Shown here one piece after another: positions 8,167 through 15,793 of a stretch of 64,000 nt of DNA. The translations under genes and the position numbers were made by a program. This stretch comes from Avimonas intestinalis. Lineage in GTDB: Bacteria > Bacillota > Clostridia > Oscillospirales > Acutalibacteraceae. Numbering within the stretch: the stretch's first letter is position 1; every line of letters begins with the position of its first letter. The stretch is from NCBI GenBank assembly GCA_904380375.1, contig CAJFID010000003.1:62001-126000 (forward strand), written 5' to 3'. The notes under the pieces are model-generated. The model saw only the letters and a list, made by a program, of their open reading frames with translations. It did no database searches and had not been told where the DNA came from.

Positions 8167-9084
8167 TCAATCCGCCGGCTTTTGCCCCGTGATGGCAGCG
8201 ACGGTGCTGAATTCGCACTCCCAATGCGGGATCCCCTGGCGGTAATCCCGCGGCCGCCTGTCGTAGCGCCGGTTGATTTTCTCCTGCAAGTCCCGGTATT
8301 CCTTGTCGCTGAGGGCCTCCGGCGCCATGCGGCGGGCTTTGGCGGCGCTGCATAGTTCCGCTGTGCGGTTTTCGTTGATCTGCGCGGCGGCTTCCTCCTC
8401 CGAGACGTCGGCGCTGTCCGGCGTATGGGAAACCACGGCCAGGACGTCTACGGCAATGCCTTGAAAGCCTTGGCCGGCGAGCAGCCGGCAGGTTTGCTCC
8501 ACGCTCCAGGGATGCCGCGGGATGCGGCTGAGCGGGTCGACATCGGCGGCGGCCTGCCAAAGCCGGTCAAACAACGCTTTTTCCTCGTGGCCGTCCGTCG
8601 GCAGCCATGCCTCTGGCGCGCCGGAGCCGATGACGTTGAGCACCGCGATCCGTCCACCCGGCCGCAGCACTCGCCTTTGCTCGGCCAGGAAAGCGGAGGG
8701 GTCGCAGAAGTTCATTACCGTATAGGAATAGCACAGGTCAAAGGCATCCTCCTCAAATGGGAGAGCCAATGCGTCCCCCTGTACAAATCGGCAGCGGAGC
8801 CCCGTTTCCCGGGCCTTTCCCGCCGCATAGTGCAGATGGCCGGCATCCCGGTCGAGACCGGTCACACTGGCGTGAGGGAGGAAGGCGGCTAACCGATGGC
8901 AGAAAAGGCCGCTGCCACAGCCTACTTCAAGGATGCGCATCCCATCTCCGGCGCCGATCAGGCGCAGCCACGCGTCCTTGTTGTCTTCCCGAAAACGGAG
9001 CGCCCGCGAGCAGTAAAGCTCCTCGGGCTCCTGGACGTATTCCGACCAATAGGTCGAAGAGGCGCCCGGCATACGATGCGTCAT
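8167..9084 (-). CDS. Class I SAM-dependent methyltransferase
   Basis: A 305-residue protein. The Rossmann SAM-binding motif I is clear (ILEVGCGSGLFCHRLA, about residues 50-65), followed by an acidic residue after strand 2 (VTGLDRD) and motif FEEDAFDLCYSYTVMNF typical of motif IV. The C-terminal third is an extension without recognisable domain. It resembles the Methyltransf_11/25 families acting on small molecules; the substrate cannot be named. AAAGGAGG precedes the ATG, and a promoter lies at 9136-9165. It heads the minus-strand group with mnmA and the carboxypeptidase gene. Confidence 0.85.
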   Translation of the reverse strand: MTHRMPGASSTYWSEYVQEPEELYCSRALRFREDNKDAWLRLIGAGDGMRILEVGCGSGLFCHRLAAFLPHASVTGLDRDAGHLHYAAGKARETGLRCRFVQGDALALPFEEDAFDLCYSYTVMNFCDPSAFLAEQRRVLRPGGRIAVLNVIGSGAPEAWLPTDGHEEKALFDRLWQAAADVDPLSRIPRHPWSVEQTCRLLAGQGFQGIAVDVLAVVSHTPDSADVSEEEAAAQINENRTAELCSAAKARRMAPEALSDKEYRDLQEKINRRYDRRPRDYRQGIPHWECEFSTVAAITGQKPAD

Positions 9085-9135
9085 CCCGCCGTTCCTCCTT
9101 TGCAGACCGGCCTTTGCAAAATAAAATTATAGTAT

Positions 9136-9165
9136 AGTATAGCGCAGGCGTCGCCGGCGGGTCAA
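9136..9165 (-). promoter_or_regulatory. Promoter for the methyltransferase gene
   Basis: Reading the minus strand: TTGACC (9165-9160), 18-base spacer, TATACT (9141-9136). A second AT-rich TATAAT-like hexamer lies at 9131-9126. Distance to the ATG is about 50 bases. Confidence 0.55.
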
Positions 9166-9252
9166 GGGGAACGCCCGGTCAGGCGCAGGGATGGGCGGAT
9201 CCCGTAAAAGCGGCATCGTAAAATTGTTTAGAAAATACCGCAAAAAAGGAGA

Positions 9253-9281
9253 TTGCTATCGGCCGGAAAACCCGGTATGAT
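9253..9281 (+). promoter_or_regulatory. Sigma-A promoter for the Gfo/Idh/MocA gene
   Basis: TTGCTA (9253-9258), 17-base spacer, TATGAT (9276-9281), leaving a leader of about 85 bases before the ATG at 9374. Confidence 0.6.
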
Positions 9282-9373
9282 AGCATTGTATTTGCGGGGA
9301 TTTCCTGGCGTTTGTAAGGAAAAGGGAGGCTCCTTCGGGCCTTCCCCGGTGAATAAAGAAAGGCGGATTACTT

Positions 9374-10456
9374 ATGGAAAAGTTGAAGGTCGGCATTGTC
9401 GGCTGCGGCGGAATCGCCAACGGCAAGCATTTTCCTGCGCTGGCCCGTCAGGCGGAACGCGTAGAGATGGTCGCATTCTGTGACCTGATTCTTGAGCGCG
9501 CGGAGAAGGCAGCTAAGGAATACGGCGTCGCCGGTGCGAAGGTGATGACCGATTACCGCGAGATGATGGCGGACAAATCGATTGACGTGGTGCATGTCTG
9601 CACCCCGAACCGCAGCCACTGTGAGATTTCGGTAGCGGCGCTGGAGTCCGGCAAGCACGTTATGTGCGAAAAGCCGATGGCCAAAACGGTGGCCGACGCG
9701 CAGAAGATGCTGGATGCCGCCAAAAAGTCCGGCAAGAAGCTGACCATCGGGTACCAAAACCGTTTCCGTCCGGACAGCCAGTTGATGAAGCGGTACGTTG
9801 ACCGGGGCGATCTCGGGGAGATCTACTACGGCAAGGCGCACGCGATCCGCCGCCGCGCGGTGCCCACCTGGGGCGTGTTTCTCAATGAATACGAGCAGGG
9901 CGGCGGCCCGCTGATTGATATCGGCACCCACGCGCTGGACCTGACCCTGTGGATGATGGGCAATTATAAGCCCAAGGCGGTGCTGGGCCACGCCTTCAAA
10001 AAGCTGGGGAACCAGACTGAAACCGGCAACGCCTGGGGGGATTGGGATCCCGCCCAGTTCACGGTGGAGGATTCCGCCTTCGGCATGGTCACCATGGAAA
10101 ACGGTGCGACCATTATGCTCGAGTCCAGCTGGGCGCTCAACACCCTGGACGTCCGCGAGGCGCAGACGACCCTCTGCGGCACGCTGGGCGGCGCGGACAT
10201 GGTGGACGGCCTGCGCATCAACAAGGTGGATCTCGGCTACCAGACCACGATCAAGCCGTCCCTGGAGGCGGGCGGCGTCGCCTTTTATGAAGGCGGCAAG
10301 GCTCTGAGCGATTCCGAGCTGGAGTGCAAGCTCTGGATCGACAGCATTCTGCAGGATACCGATCCGGTCGTCCTGCCGGAGCAGGCTTTTGTAGTCACCC
10401 AGATCCTTGAGGCGATTTACACCTCCTCCAAAACCGGGGAGGCGGTTTATTTCTAA
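9374..10456 (+). CDS. Gfo/Idh/MocA family NAD(P)-dependent oxidoreductase
   Basis: A 360-residue cytoplasmic dehydrogenase. The N-terminal Rossmann fold starts with VGIVGCGGIANGKH (GxGxxG), and the family-typical CEKPMA (Lys of the EKP motif) is at about residue 97; the C-terminal alpha/beta domain carries the GGGPLIDIGTHALDL motif with the catalytic Asp and His. Family members oxidise sugars, inositols or amino-sugar derivatives; no neighbouring catabolic genes help to name the substrate. AAAGAAAGG precedes the ATG. The gene stands alone between its promoter and a hairpin region at 10565-10659. Confidence 0.9.
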   Translation: MEKLKVGIVGCGGIANGKHFPALARQAERVEMVAFCDLILERAEKAAKEYGVAGAKVMTDYREMMADKSIDVVHVCTPNRSHCEISVAALESGKHVMCEKPMAKTVADAQKMLDAAKKSGKKLTIGYQNRFRPDSQLMKRYVDRGDLGEIYYGKAHAIRRRAVPTWGVFLNEYEQGGGPLIDIGTHALDLTLWMMGNYKPKAVLGHAFKKLGNQTETGNAWGDWDPAQFTVEDSAFGMVTMENGATIMLESSWALNTLDVREAQTTLCGTLGGADMVDGLRINKVDLGYQTTIKPSLEAGGVAFYEGGKALSDSELECKLWIDSILQDTDPVVLPEQAFVVTQILEAIYTSSKTGEAVYF

Positions 10457-10564
10457 ATCTGCGAGCGGATATTCCGCTTTTCCATGAGGATCTCCGGCAG
10501 CGGCAGGCACGGGGTGAGTTGCCCGCAACTGCCATGGCCATTGCGCGCAAAAGCGCGAAACACG

Positions 10565-10623
10565 AACCGCTATACCGTTGGGAATGCCGCCTTTGGCGGC
10601 GTTTCCAGCAGTATAGCGGTTTT
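10565..10623 (+). terminator. Long interrupted hairpin downstream of the oxidoreductase gene
   Basis: Outer arms AACCGCTATAC and GTATAGCGGTT (with TTT after the stem) enclose an inner stem GCCGCC-TTT-GGCGGC with further pairs (GGAA/TTCC). The T-run is short. Likely terminator of the gene ending at 10456; the size and symmetry would also suit a small dispersed repeat. Confidence 0.5.
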
Positions 10624-10627
10624 CTCA

Positions 10628-10659
10628 GGGAGGCGCTGCCTACAGCAGCGTCTCCCTTT
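10628..10659 (+). terminator. Second hairpin before recA
   Basis: GGGAGGCGCTG (10628-10638) pairs with CAGCGTCTCCC (10646-10656), ten of eleven positions, followed by TTTG. It ends just upstream of the LexA-like box of recA, and insulates recA from upstream transcription. Confidence 0.5.
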
Positions 10660-10665
10660 GTCGCA

Positions 10666-10679
10666 AGAACATATGTGCG
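10666..10679. promoter_or_regulatory. LexA (SOS) box upstream of recA
   Basis: AGAACATATGTGCG matches the Gram-positive LexA/DinR consensus CGAACRNRYGTTYG at 12 of 14 positions and is a near-palindrome. It sits 18 bases upstream of the recA -35 element. LexA binding here would repress recA until damage-induced cleavage. Confidence 0.75.
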
Positions 10680-10697
10680 AAATTTTCTGGAAAACGG

Positions 10698-10726
10698 TTG
10701 CTTTTCTGTCCGTTCTTCGGTATAAT
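10698..10726 (+). promoter_or_regulatory. recA promoter
   Basis: TTGCTT (10698-10703), exactly 17 bases, TATAAT (10721-10726), about 50 bases before the recA ATG. Confidence 0.8.
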
Positions 10727-10775
10727 AAAAACAATCGGTTGCGTTGAGCAATATCCATGGAAGGATGGGAAAAAG

Positions 10776-11918
10776 ATGGCGGCTGACGAGAAGAAAAAAG
10801 GCGCAGGCTCGGTTGAGGATAATAAGAAAAAGGCGTTGGAGCTGGCCCTCCAGCAGATTGAAAAGAATTACGGAAAGGGCGCGGTGATGCGCTTGGGCCA
10901 GAACAGCGCGATGAACGTCGCGTGCATCCCTACCGGCTCTCTGATGCTGGACGCGGCCCTGGGGATCGGCGGCCTGCCCCGCGGCCGGATCATCGAAATT
11001 TACGGGCCGGAGGCTTCCGGCAAGACTACTCTGGCCCTCCATGCCGTGGCCGAAGCGCAGAAGATGGGAGGCGAGGCCGCTTTTATCGACGTGGAACACG
11101 CCCTTGATCCCGTCTACGCAAAGGCGCTGGGGGTGGACGTGGATTCCCTCCTGGTTTCCCAGCCGGATACCGGCGAGCAGGCGCTTGAGATTGCCGAGGC
11201 GCTGATCCGTTCCGGTGCGATTGATATCGTGGTGATCGACTCGGTGGCGGCCCTGGTTCCCCGCGCAGAAATCGAAGGGGAGATGGGGGACAGCCACGTC
11301 GGCCTGCAGGCCCGCCTGATGTCCCAGGCAATGCGCAAGCTGGCCGGCGCGGTGTCAAAATCCCAGTGTATGGCGGTGTTTATCAACCAGCTCCGGCTGA
11401 AGGTCGGCGTGGTTTACGGCAATCCGGAGGTGACGGCCGGCGGCAACGCGCTGAAATATTACGCCTCCGTCCGGCTCGACGTCCGCCGCACCGAGACCCT
11501 GAAGTCCGGCAGCGAGCCGATCGGCTCCCACACCCGCGTAAAAGTGGTGAAGAATAAGGTGGCGCCCCCCTTCAAAGAGGCGGAATTCGACATCATGTAC
11601 GGCAAGGGGATTTCCCACGAGGGCGAGCTGCTTGATATCGCGGTCAAGCTCGGCTTCATCCAGAAATCCGGCGCGTGGTTCTCCTATAAGGAGAACCGCT
11701 TGGCCCAGGGGCGGGACAACGCCAAGGAAGCGATTAAGAACGATCCTGCCTTGATGCAGGAGCTGGAAACGCTGGTCCGCGCCAATTTGGATAAGCTGAA
11801 CCCCTCCGCCCGCGTCGCCCCGGTGCCGACCACACCGGTAGAGATCCCGCTGGAAGCGGCGGCCAAGGTCAGCGCCCCAGCCGCCAAAGCGAAGATCGAC
11901 ATTTCGGTGGACGATTGA
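10776..11918 (+). CDS. recA: Recombinase RecA
   Basis: A 380-residue ATP-dependent strand-exchange protein, central to homologous recombination and to activating LexA self-cleavage. Visible motifs: Walker A GPEASGKTT (about residues 79-87), Walker B VVIDSVAAL, loop L1/L2 region with EMGDSHVGLQARLMSQ and FINQLRLKVGVVYGNPE. The C-terminal tail is Ala/Pro-rich and ends in acidic residues, longer than in E. coli. The ATG at 776 bases past 10000 is chosen because it follows AAGGATGGG and begins MAADEKK; the upstream frame to 10698 crosses the promoter. recX follows after 25 bases. Confidence 0.98.
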   Translation: MAADEKKKGAGSVEDNKKKALELALQQIEKNYGKGAVMRLGQNSAMNVACIPTGSLMLDAALGIGGLPRGRIIEIYGPEASGKTTLALHAVAEAQKMGGEAAFIDVEHALDPVYAKALGVDVDSLLVSQPDTGEQALEIAEALIRSGAIDIVVIDSVAALVPRAEIEGEMGDSHVGLQARLMSQAMRKLAGAVSKSQCMAVFINQLRLKVGVVYGNPEVTAGGNALKYYASVRLDVRRTETLKSGSEPIGSHTRVKVVKNKVAPPFKEAEFDIMYGKGISHEGELLDIAVKLGFIQKSGAWFSYKENRLAQGRDNAKEAIKNDPALMQELETLVRANLDKLNPSARVAPVPTTPVEIPLEAAAKVSAPAAKAKIDISVDD

Positions 11919-11943
11919 CCGTTCCCCTTAAGGCGGGATCACC

Positions 11944-12597
11944 ATGACGATTACAGAGATCAGGAAACGCCGCGGCCGCCTGTATCTTTTGGTGTTGGAC
12001 GGCGAACCGGCGATGACCGTGGATATCCGCACCTTTGAGGAGTCGCCCTACCGGGTCGGCTCCTCGTTGTCGGAGGAGGAGCTGCGGGCCCTGCTTGACG
12101 AATCCGGCCGCCGCCGTGCCGAAGAGAAGGCGGTGTACCTTCTTTCCCGCGGCGACCATTCCCGGCGCGGCCTTGAAGAAAAGCTGCGCCGGTCCTCCGG
12201 CAGGGAAGCGGCCGCGCAGGCGGCGCAGCGGATGGAGGAGCTGGGCTATGTCAACGACGAACGGTATGCCCTCCGCCTGGCCCGGGATCTGACCGAGCGC
12301 AAGCTGTATCCCCGCCGCCGCGCCGTGCAGGAGCTGTGCGCCCGCGGGGTCGACCGGGAGCTGGCCGTTCGCGCGGTTGATGAGACCGAAAAAGAGGATC
12401 TGGACAAAGCACTTGAACTGATCGTCAAAAAACAGTATAATAGGCTGCATGACGAGGACGGACGGCGGAAGGCCGGGGCCGCACTGGCACGCTACGGCTT
12501 TGACGGCGGGACCATCCGCCGGGCCCTGGCCCAGTGCGGCGCCGATGACACGCAGGAAGACGGCTGGGATGCAGGCGAGGATTTGCCGCTGCCGTAA
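11944..12597 (+). CDS. recX: RecA regulator RecX
   Basis: A 217-residue small helical protein that modulates RecA filaments. The central region has the RecX-type three-helix repeats: YLLSRGDHSRRGLEEKLRR, ELGYVNDERYALRLARDL and the KLYPRRRAVQELCARGV segment. Its position immediately after recA, without a separate promoter, is the usual arrangement and implies SOS co-regulation. The C-terminus is a short acidic tail. The following rimO gene begins about 50 bases on. Confidence 0.92.
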   Translation: MTITEIRKRRGRLYLLVLDGEPAMTVDIRTFEESPYRVGSSLSEEELRALLDESGRRRAEEKAVYLLSRGDHSRRGLEEKLRRSSGREAAAQAAQRMEELGYVNDERYALRLARDLTERKLYPRRRAVQELCARGVDRELAVRAVDETEKEDLDKALELIVKKQYNRLHDEDGRRKAGAALARYGFDGGTIRRALAQCGADDTQEDGWDAGEDLPLP

Positions 12598-12649
12598 AGC
12601 CGGCTTGCAGGCGGCGTCCGTTTTCATGGGGAAAGGTTGGTTCGTGCCC

Positions 12650-13987
12650 ATGGCGTATAAAGTGGGGATGGTATCCCTGGGATGCCCGAAAAACCAGATG
12701 GATGCGGAACTGATGCTCGGCCGGCTGCGGGACGCAGGGATTGAGCTGACGGCGGAAAGCGGATTGGCCGACGTGGTGATTGTCAACACCTGCGGTTTTA
12801 TTGAGGACGCGAAAAAGGAATCGATTGAGAATATTCTGGAGTTTGCCCAGCTGAAAAAGGAAGGGCAGATCCAGAAAATTATTGTCACCGGCTGCATGGC
12901 GGAACGGTATAAAGAGGAACTGGTCAAGGAACTGCCGGAATGCGACGCGGTCCTGGGCCTCGGCGCGAACGGCGATATTGTCGGGACGGTTGAGGCGGTG
13001 CTGCGCGGGGAGCGGGTCGCCCGTTTCCCGGACAAAAGCGGCTGGAGCCTTGACGGCCGCCGGCTGCAGACTACGCCGGAATTCTTTGCCTATCTGCGGA
13101 TCGCAGACGGGTGCAGCAACTGCTGTACCTACTGCGCGATCCCGCTGATCCGGGGGCCGCTGCGCAGCCGCGCTATGGATACGGTCGTCCGGGAAGCGGA
13201 GGCTTTGGCGGCGGACGGCGTCAAGGAGCTTACCCTGGTGGCGCAGGATACCACCCTTTACGGTGCGGATTGGGACGGCCGGTCCCATCTGCCGGAGCTG
13301 CTGGAGCGGCTATGCGGAATAGATGGCCTGCGGTGGATCCGGCTCCTGTACTGCTATCCGGAGCATATTGACGACCGGCTGCTGGAGGTGATGGCCTCCC
13401 AGCCGAAGATAGCGAAATACATGGATATCCCGATCCAGCATGCGAATGGGAAGGTGCTGGCGGCCATGAACCGCCCGGGCGATGCGGCAACGCTGAAAAA
13501 GCAGATCCGCCATATCCGGGAAATGGTGCCCGGCATTGTCCTGCGCACGACGGTGATGACCGGCTTCCCCGGAGAGGGGAAAAAGGAATTTGCCGAGCTG
13601 TGCGAGTTTGTTAAGGAAATGCGTTTTGAACGGCTGGGCTGCTTCGCCTTTTCGCCGGAGGAGGGCACGGCGGCCGTAAAGCTGCCGGATCCGGTTGAAG
13701 AAAAGGAAAAGCTCCGCCGCCGTGACATCATCATGCAGGAGCAGTCCTTGGTCGCCGACCGGTACAACCGTTCCCGGGTGGGGAAAACCCTCACGGTGCT
13801 GGTGGAAAGCTACGACCGGTATGCGGAATGCTGGTTTGGCCGCAGCGAAGCGGATGCGCCCGACATTGACTGCAAGGTGTTTTTCCCCGCCAAGCGGGGG
13901 GAGGTGCGTCCCGGCGACTTTGTCCGGGTCCGGGTTACCGGCGTTTTGGACTGGGACTTGACGGGGGAGCTGGAACCCGCGGAGTGA
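12650..13987 (+). CDS. rimO: Ribosomal protein S12 methylthiotransferase RimO
   Basis: A 445-residue radical-SAM enzyme that methylthiolates the conserved Asp of ribosomal protein S12. Domains in order: UPF0004 domain beginning VGMVSLGCPKNQMDAE with Cys residues for the auxiliary cluster (also NTCGF and TGCMAE), the radical-SAM core with CSNCCTYC (CxxxCxxC, about residue 150), and a C-terminal TRAM domain. CPKNQ distinguishes RimO from MiaB. Start: ATG at 12650 fits the conserved N-terminus; a GTG two codons earlier (12644) has better spacing from GAAAGG and could be the real start. pgsA follows downstream. Confidence 0.95.
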   Translation: MAYKVGMVSLGCPKNQMDAELMLGRLRDAGIELTAESGLADVVIVNTCGFIEDAKKESIENILEFAQLKKEGQIQKIIVTGCMAERYKEELVKELPECDAVLGLGANGDIVGTVEAVLRGERVARFPDKSGWSLDGRRLQTTPEFFAYLRIADGCSNCCTYCAIPLIRGPLRSRAMDTVVREAEALAADGVKELTLVAQDTTLYGADWDGRSHLPELLERLCGIDGLRWIRLLYCYPEHIDDRLLEVMASQPKIAKYMDIPIQHANGKVLAAMNRPGDAATLKKQIRHIREMVPGIVLRTTVMTGFPGEGKKEFAELCEFVKEMRFERLGCFAFSPEEGTAAVKLPDPVEEKEKLRRRDIIMQEQSLVADRYNRSRVGKTLTVLVESYDRYAECWFGRSEADAPDIDCKVFFPAKRGEVRPGDFVRVRVTGVLDWDLTGELEPAE

Positions 13988-14102
13988 CCGGCAGATGCCG
14001 GGGCGGGGGCTTTCCATGCGCTGCGGCTCCTTGGGCGGCGCGGCGCGAAAAAACGGCGCCCGGCATTCTTGCCGGGCCCGAAACAAAAAGGCGGGGCTTA
14101 AA

Positions 14103-14720
14103 TTGACGAATGCCAAACCACGGATACACTTAAATACCCCGAATAAGCTGACCATTCTGCGGGTCCTCCTGTCGCCGCTGGTGCTTCTGCTCCTTTTGTG
14201 GGAGTTCCCGTTCCATCATTTGGCAGCGATGGCGGTGTTCGGCGCAGCGGCGCTGACCGACCTGTTTGACGGGCGGATCGCCCGTTCCCGCGGCCTGATT
14301 ACCAACCTGGGCAAGTTCTTGGATCCCATTGCCGATAAGATGCTGACGACAGCGGCATTCCTCGGCTTTTTGGTGCTCGGCCGGCTGGATGTGTGGGCTG
14401 TCATGCTGATCCTGACCAGGGAATTCATGGTGGCGGCGATCCGGATGCTGGCGGCCAAGGACGACGTGGTCGTGGCGGCGGACTTTGCCGGCAAGGCAAA
14501 AACCGTCGCGCAGTTTGCGGCGATCCTGTTCATGTTTGCGTCGCTGGAGTTTGCTTCCTGGCAGGGGACGCTGCTGGCGGGCCTGGCGCTGCCGGATGCG
14601 GTGTATTCCGTCCCGCTGCTGATCGCGCGCATCTTGGTCTGGGTTTCGGTGGTGCTGACGGTTATTTCCGGCTGCCAGTATGTGTACCATTACCGCCGTT
14701 ACCTCATTGATGAAAATTAG
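14103..14720 (+). CDS. pgsA: CDP-diacylglycerol-glycerol-3-phosphate 3-phosphatidyltransferase
   Basis: A 205-residue integral membrane enzyme that makes phosphatidylglycerol phosphate, committing lipid synthesis to phosphatidylglycerol. The CDP-alcohol phosphatidyltransferase motif is complete: DGRIARSRG then GKFLDPIADK (DGx2ARx8Gx3Dx3D), and about five hydrophobic helices are visible. The start is inferred as TTG at 14103: it follows AAAGGCGGGG and yields the usual N-terminus with NTPNKLTILR; the longer frame from 13995 runs through a hairpin (14058-14077) downstream of rimO. Probably transcribed with rimO. Confidence 0.92.
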   Translation: MTNAKPRIHLNTPNKLTILRVLLSPLVLLLLLWEFPFHHLAAMAVFGAAALTDLFDGRIARSRGLITNLGKFLDPIADKMLTTAAFLGFLVLGRLDVWAVMLILTREFMVAAIRMLAAKDDVVVAADFAGKAKTVAQFAAILFMFASLEFASWQGTLLAGLALPDAVYSVPLLIARILVWVSVVLTVISGCQYVYHYRRYLIDEN

Positions 14721-14744
14721 GGTGGATTTTTTCCGCAAACCGTA

Positions 14745-14750
14745 TATAAT
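14745..14750 (+). promoter_or_regulatory. -10 element of the cysE-cysS leader
   Basis: TATAAT (14745-14750) lies just before the T-box leader. No good -35 hexamer is seen 16-18 bases upstream, so only the -10 is claimed. Confidence 0.5.
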
Positions 14751-14764
14751 AGAATCATATTGTT

Positions 14765-15014
14765 TGCGATGACCGGGAGAAGTACCCGTTCCCTTCCGCG
14801 GCAGAGAGGATGCGCCGGGCGGCAGCCTGTGCTGGAAGCGCATCCGGCGGCAGGCCGGCGAAATGCGCCCGTGAGCACGGCGGGGGAAGGGCCTTTTGGC
14901 CTGCGTATCCCACCGCGGTTTGCCGCCGTTATCGGCCTGAAAGTGAAATCCGGAGTGGAACCGTGTATGATGCACCTCCGTCGCGCTGAATAGCGCGGCG
15001 GAGGTTTTGTTTTT
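14765..15014 (+). ncRNA. T-box riboswitch, tRNA-Cys specific, upstream of cysE-cysS
   Basis: The leader has the T-box layout. Stem I: CGGG (14774-14777) pairs with CCCG (14868-14871), AGTA lies at 14781-14784, AGAGA at 14803-14807, a distal stem GGATGCGC/GCGCATCC follows, and the specifier-loop 3' side reads GAAATGCG with the codon TGC at 14864-14866. The antiterminator has GGAGTGGAACCGTG (14952-14965), close to the T-box consensus AGGGTGGNACCGCG. The variable base is A, which pairs with U73, the discriminator of tRNA-Cys. The terminator is at 14975-15014. Uncharged tRNA-Cys should therefore switch on cysE and cysS. Confidence 0.9.
14975..15014 (+). terminator. Regulated terminator of the T-box leader
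   Basis: CCTCCG-CGCGCT pairs with AGCGCG-CGGAGG around a 4-base loop and runs into TTTTGTTTTT. The CCTCC of the 5' arm can alternatively pair with the GGAG preceding the T-box sequence, giving the mutually exclusive antiterminator. Confidence 0.9.
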
Positions 15015-15079
15015 GACTGGGCGGGAATACGGCAGGGAATGGCAAACCAGCGTAAAGCGGCCGCAAGGAGGAAGAGGCT

Positions 15080-15730
15080 ATGTTTGAACGCATGAAAGAG
15101 GATATTGCCGTGATCCGGGAAAAGGATCCTGCCGCCCGTTCGGCGCTTGAGGTCATGCTGCTGTATAACGGCTTCAAAGCGGTACGGATGTACCGCCGGG
15201 CGCATTGGTGCTTTACCCATAACCTGAAGTTCTTCGCCCGCTGGATTTCCCAGCGATGCGTAAGGAAGACCAACATTGAAATCCACCCCGGCGCTGAGAT
15301 CGGCCGTCGGCTGTTCATTGACCATGGGACCGGCGTGGTGATCGGGGAGACGGCGGTGATCGGCGACGACTGCACCCTTTACCAGGGGGTTACGCTGGGA
15401 GGTACAGGCAAGGATAAGGGCAAGCGCCATCCCACCCTCGGGAACCATGTGATGGTGGGGGCGGGCGCCAAGGTGCTCGGCCCGATCACCATCGGCAGCA
15501 ACGTGCGGATTGCGGCGGGGGCGGTCGTCCTCTCCGAAATCCCGGACGATTGCACCGCGGTAGGGGTGCCGGCGCGGGTGGTCCGCCGCAACGGCGCAAA
15601 GATTGTGGAACTTGACCAGGTGCATATCCCCGACCCGGTCGCGCAGGAGCTCTGCCGGCTGGAGCATCGGATTGAGCTGCTGGAAAAGGCGCTGACCGGG
15701 CCGTCGGAGGCGTCGGGAACGAAAGGCTGA
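15080..15730 (+). CDS. cysE: Serine O-acetyltransferase
   Basis: A 216-residue cytoplasmic enzyme that acetylates L-serine with acetyl-CoA, the first step of cysteine synthesis. It shows the left-handed beta-helix (hexapeptide repeats) from about residue 70 (IHPGAEIGRRLFIDHGTGVVIG), with the catalytic region DDCTLYQGVTLGGTGKDKGKR and the flexible CoA loop; the short N-terminal helical domain is of the Gram-positive type. AAGGAGG stands before the ATG. It is the first gene behind the tRNA-Cys T-box, and cysS follows, so cysteine supply and charging are controlled together. Confidence 0.96.
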   Translation: MFERMKEDIAVIREKDPAARSALEVMLLYNGFKAVRMYRRAHWCFTHNLKFFARWISQRCVRKTNIEIHPGAEIGRRLFIDHGTGVVIGETAVIGDDCTLYQGVTLGGTGKDKGKRHPTLGNHVMVGAGAKVLGPITIGSNVRIAAGAVVLSEIPDDCTAVGVPARVVRRNGAKIVELDQVHIPDPVAQELCRLEHRIELLEKALTGPSEASGTKG

Positions 15731-15793
15731 CCAAGGCTGTTTTCATATGCTTCTGCACACGGACAGAAGCAAAAACGGAAAGGATGATGCGTT

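Noticed and set aside
6977..8245. Open frame of 422 codons opposite mnmA and the methyltransferase
   Set aside because: It is antisense to mnmA, whose motifs are unmistakable; the translation is Arg/Pro/Gly-rich without any domain, as expected from GC-rich DNA.
9368..10528. Open frame of 386 codons on the minus strand over the oxidoreductase gene
   Set aside because: Antisense shadow of a well supported dehydrogenase; no ribosome site and a His/Arg/Gln-rich product.
14058..14077. GCCCGGC/GCCGGGC hairpin as terminator of rimO
   Set aside because: Only seven base pairs and no T-run; rimO and pgsA are more likely co-transcribed.
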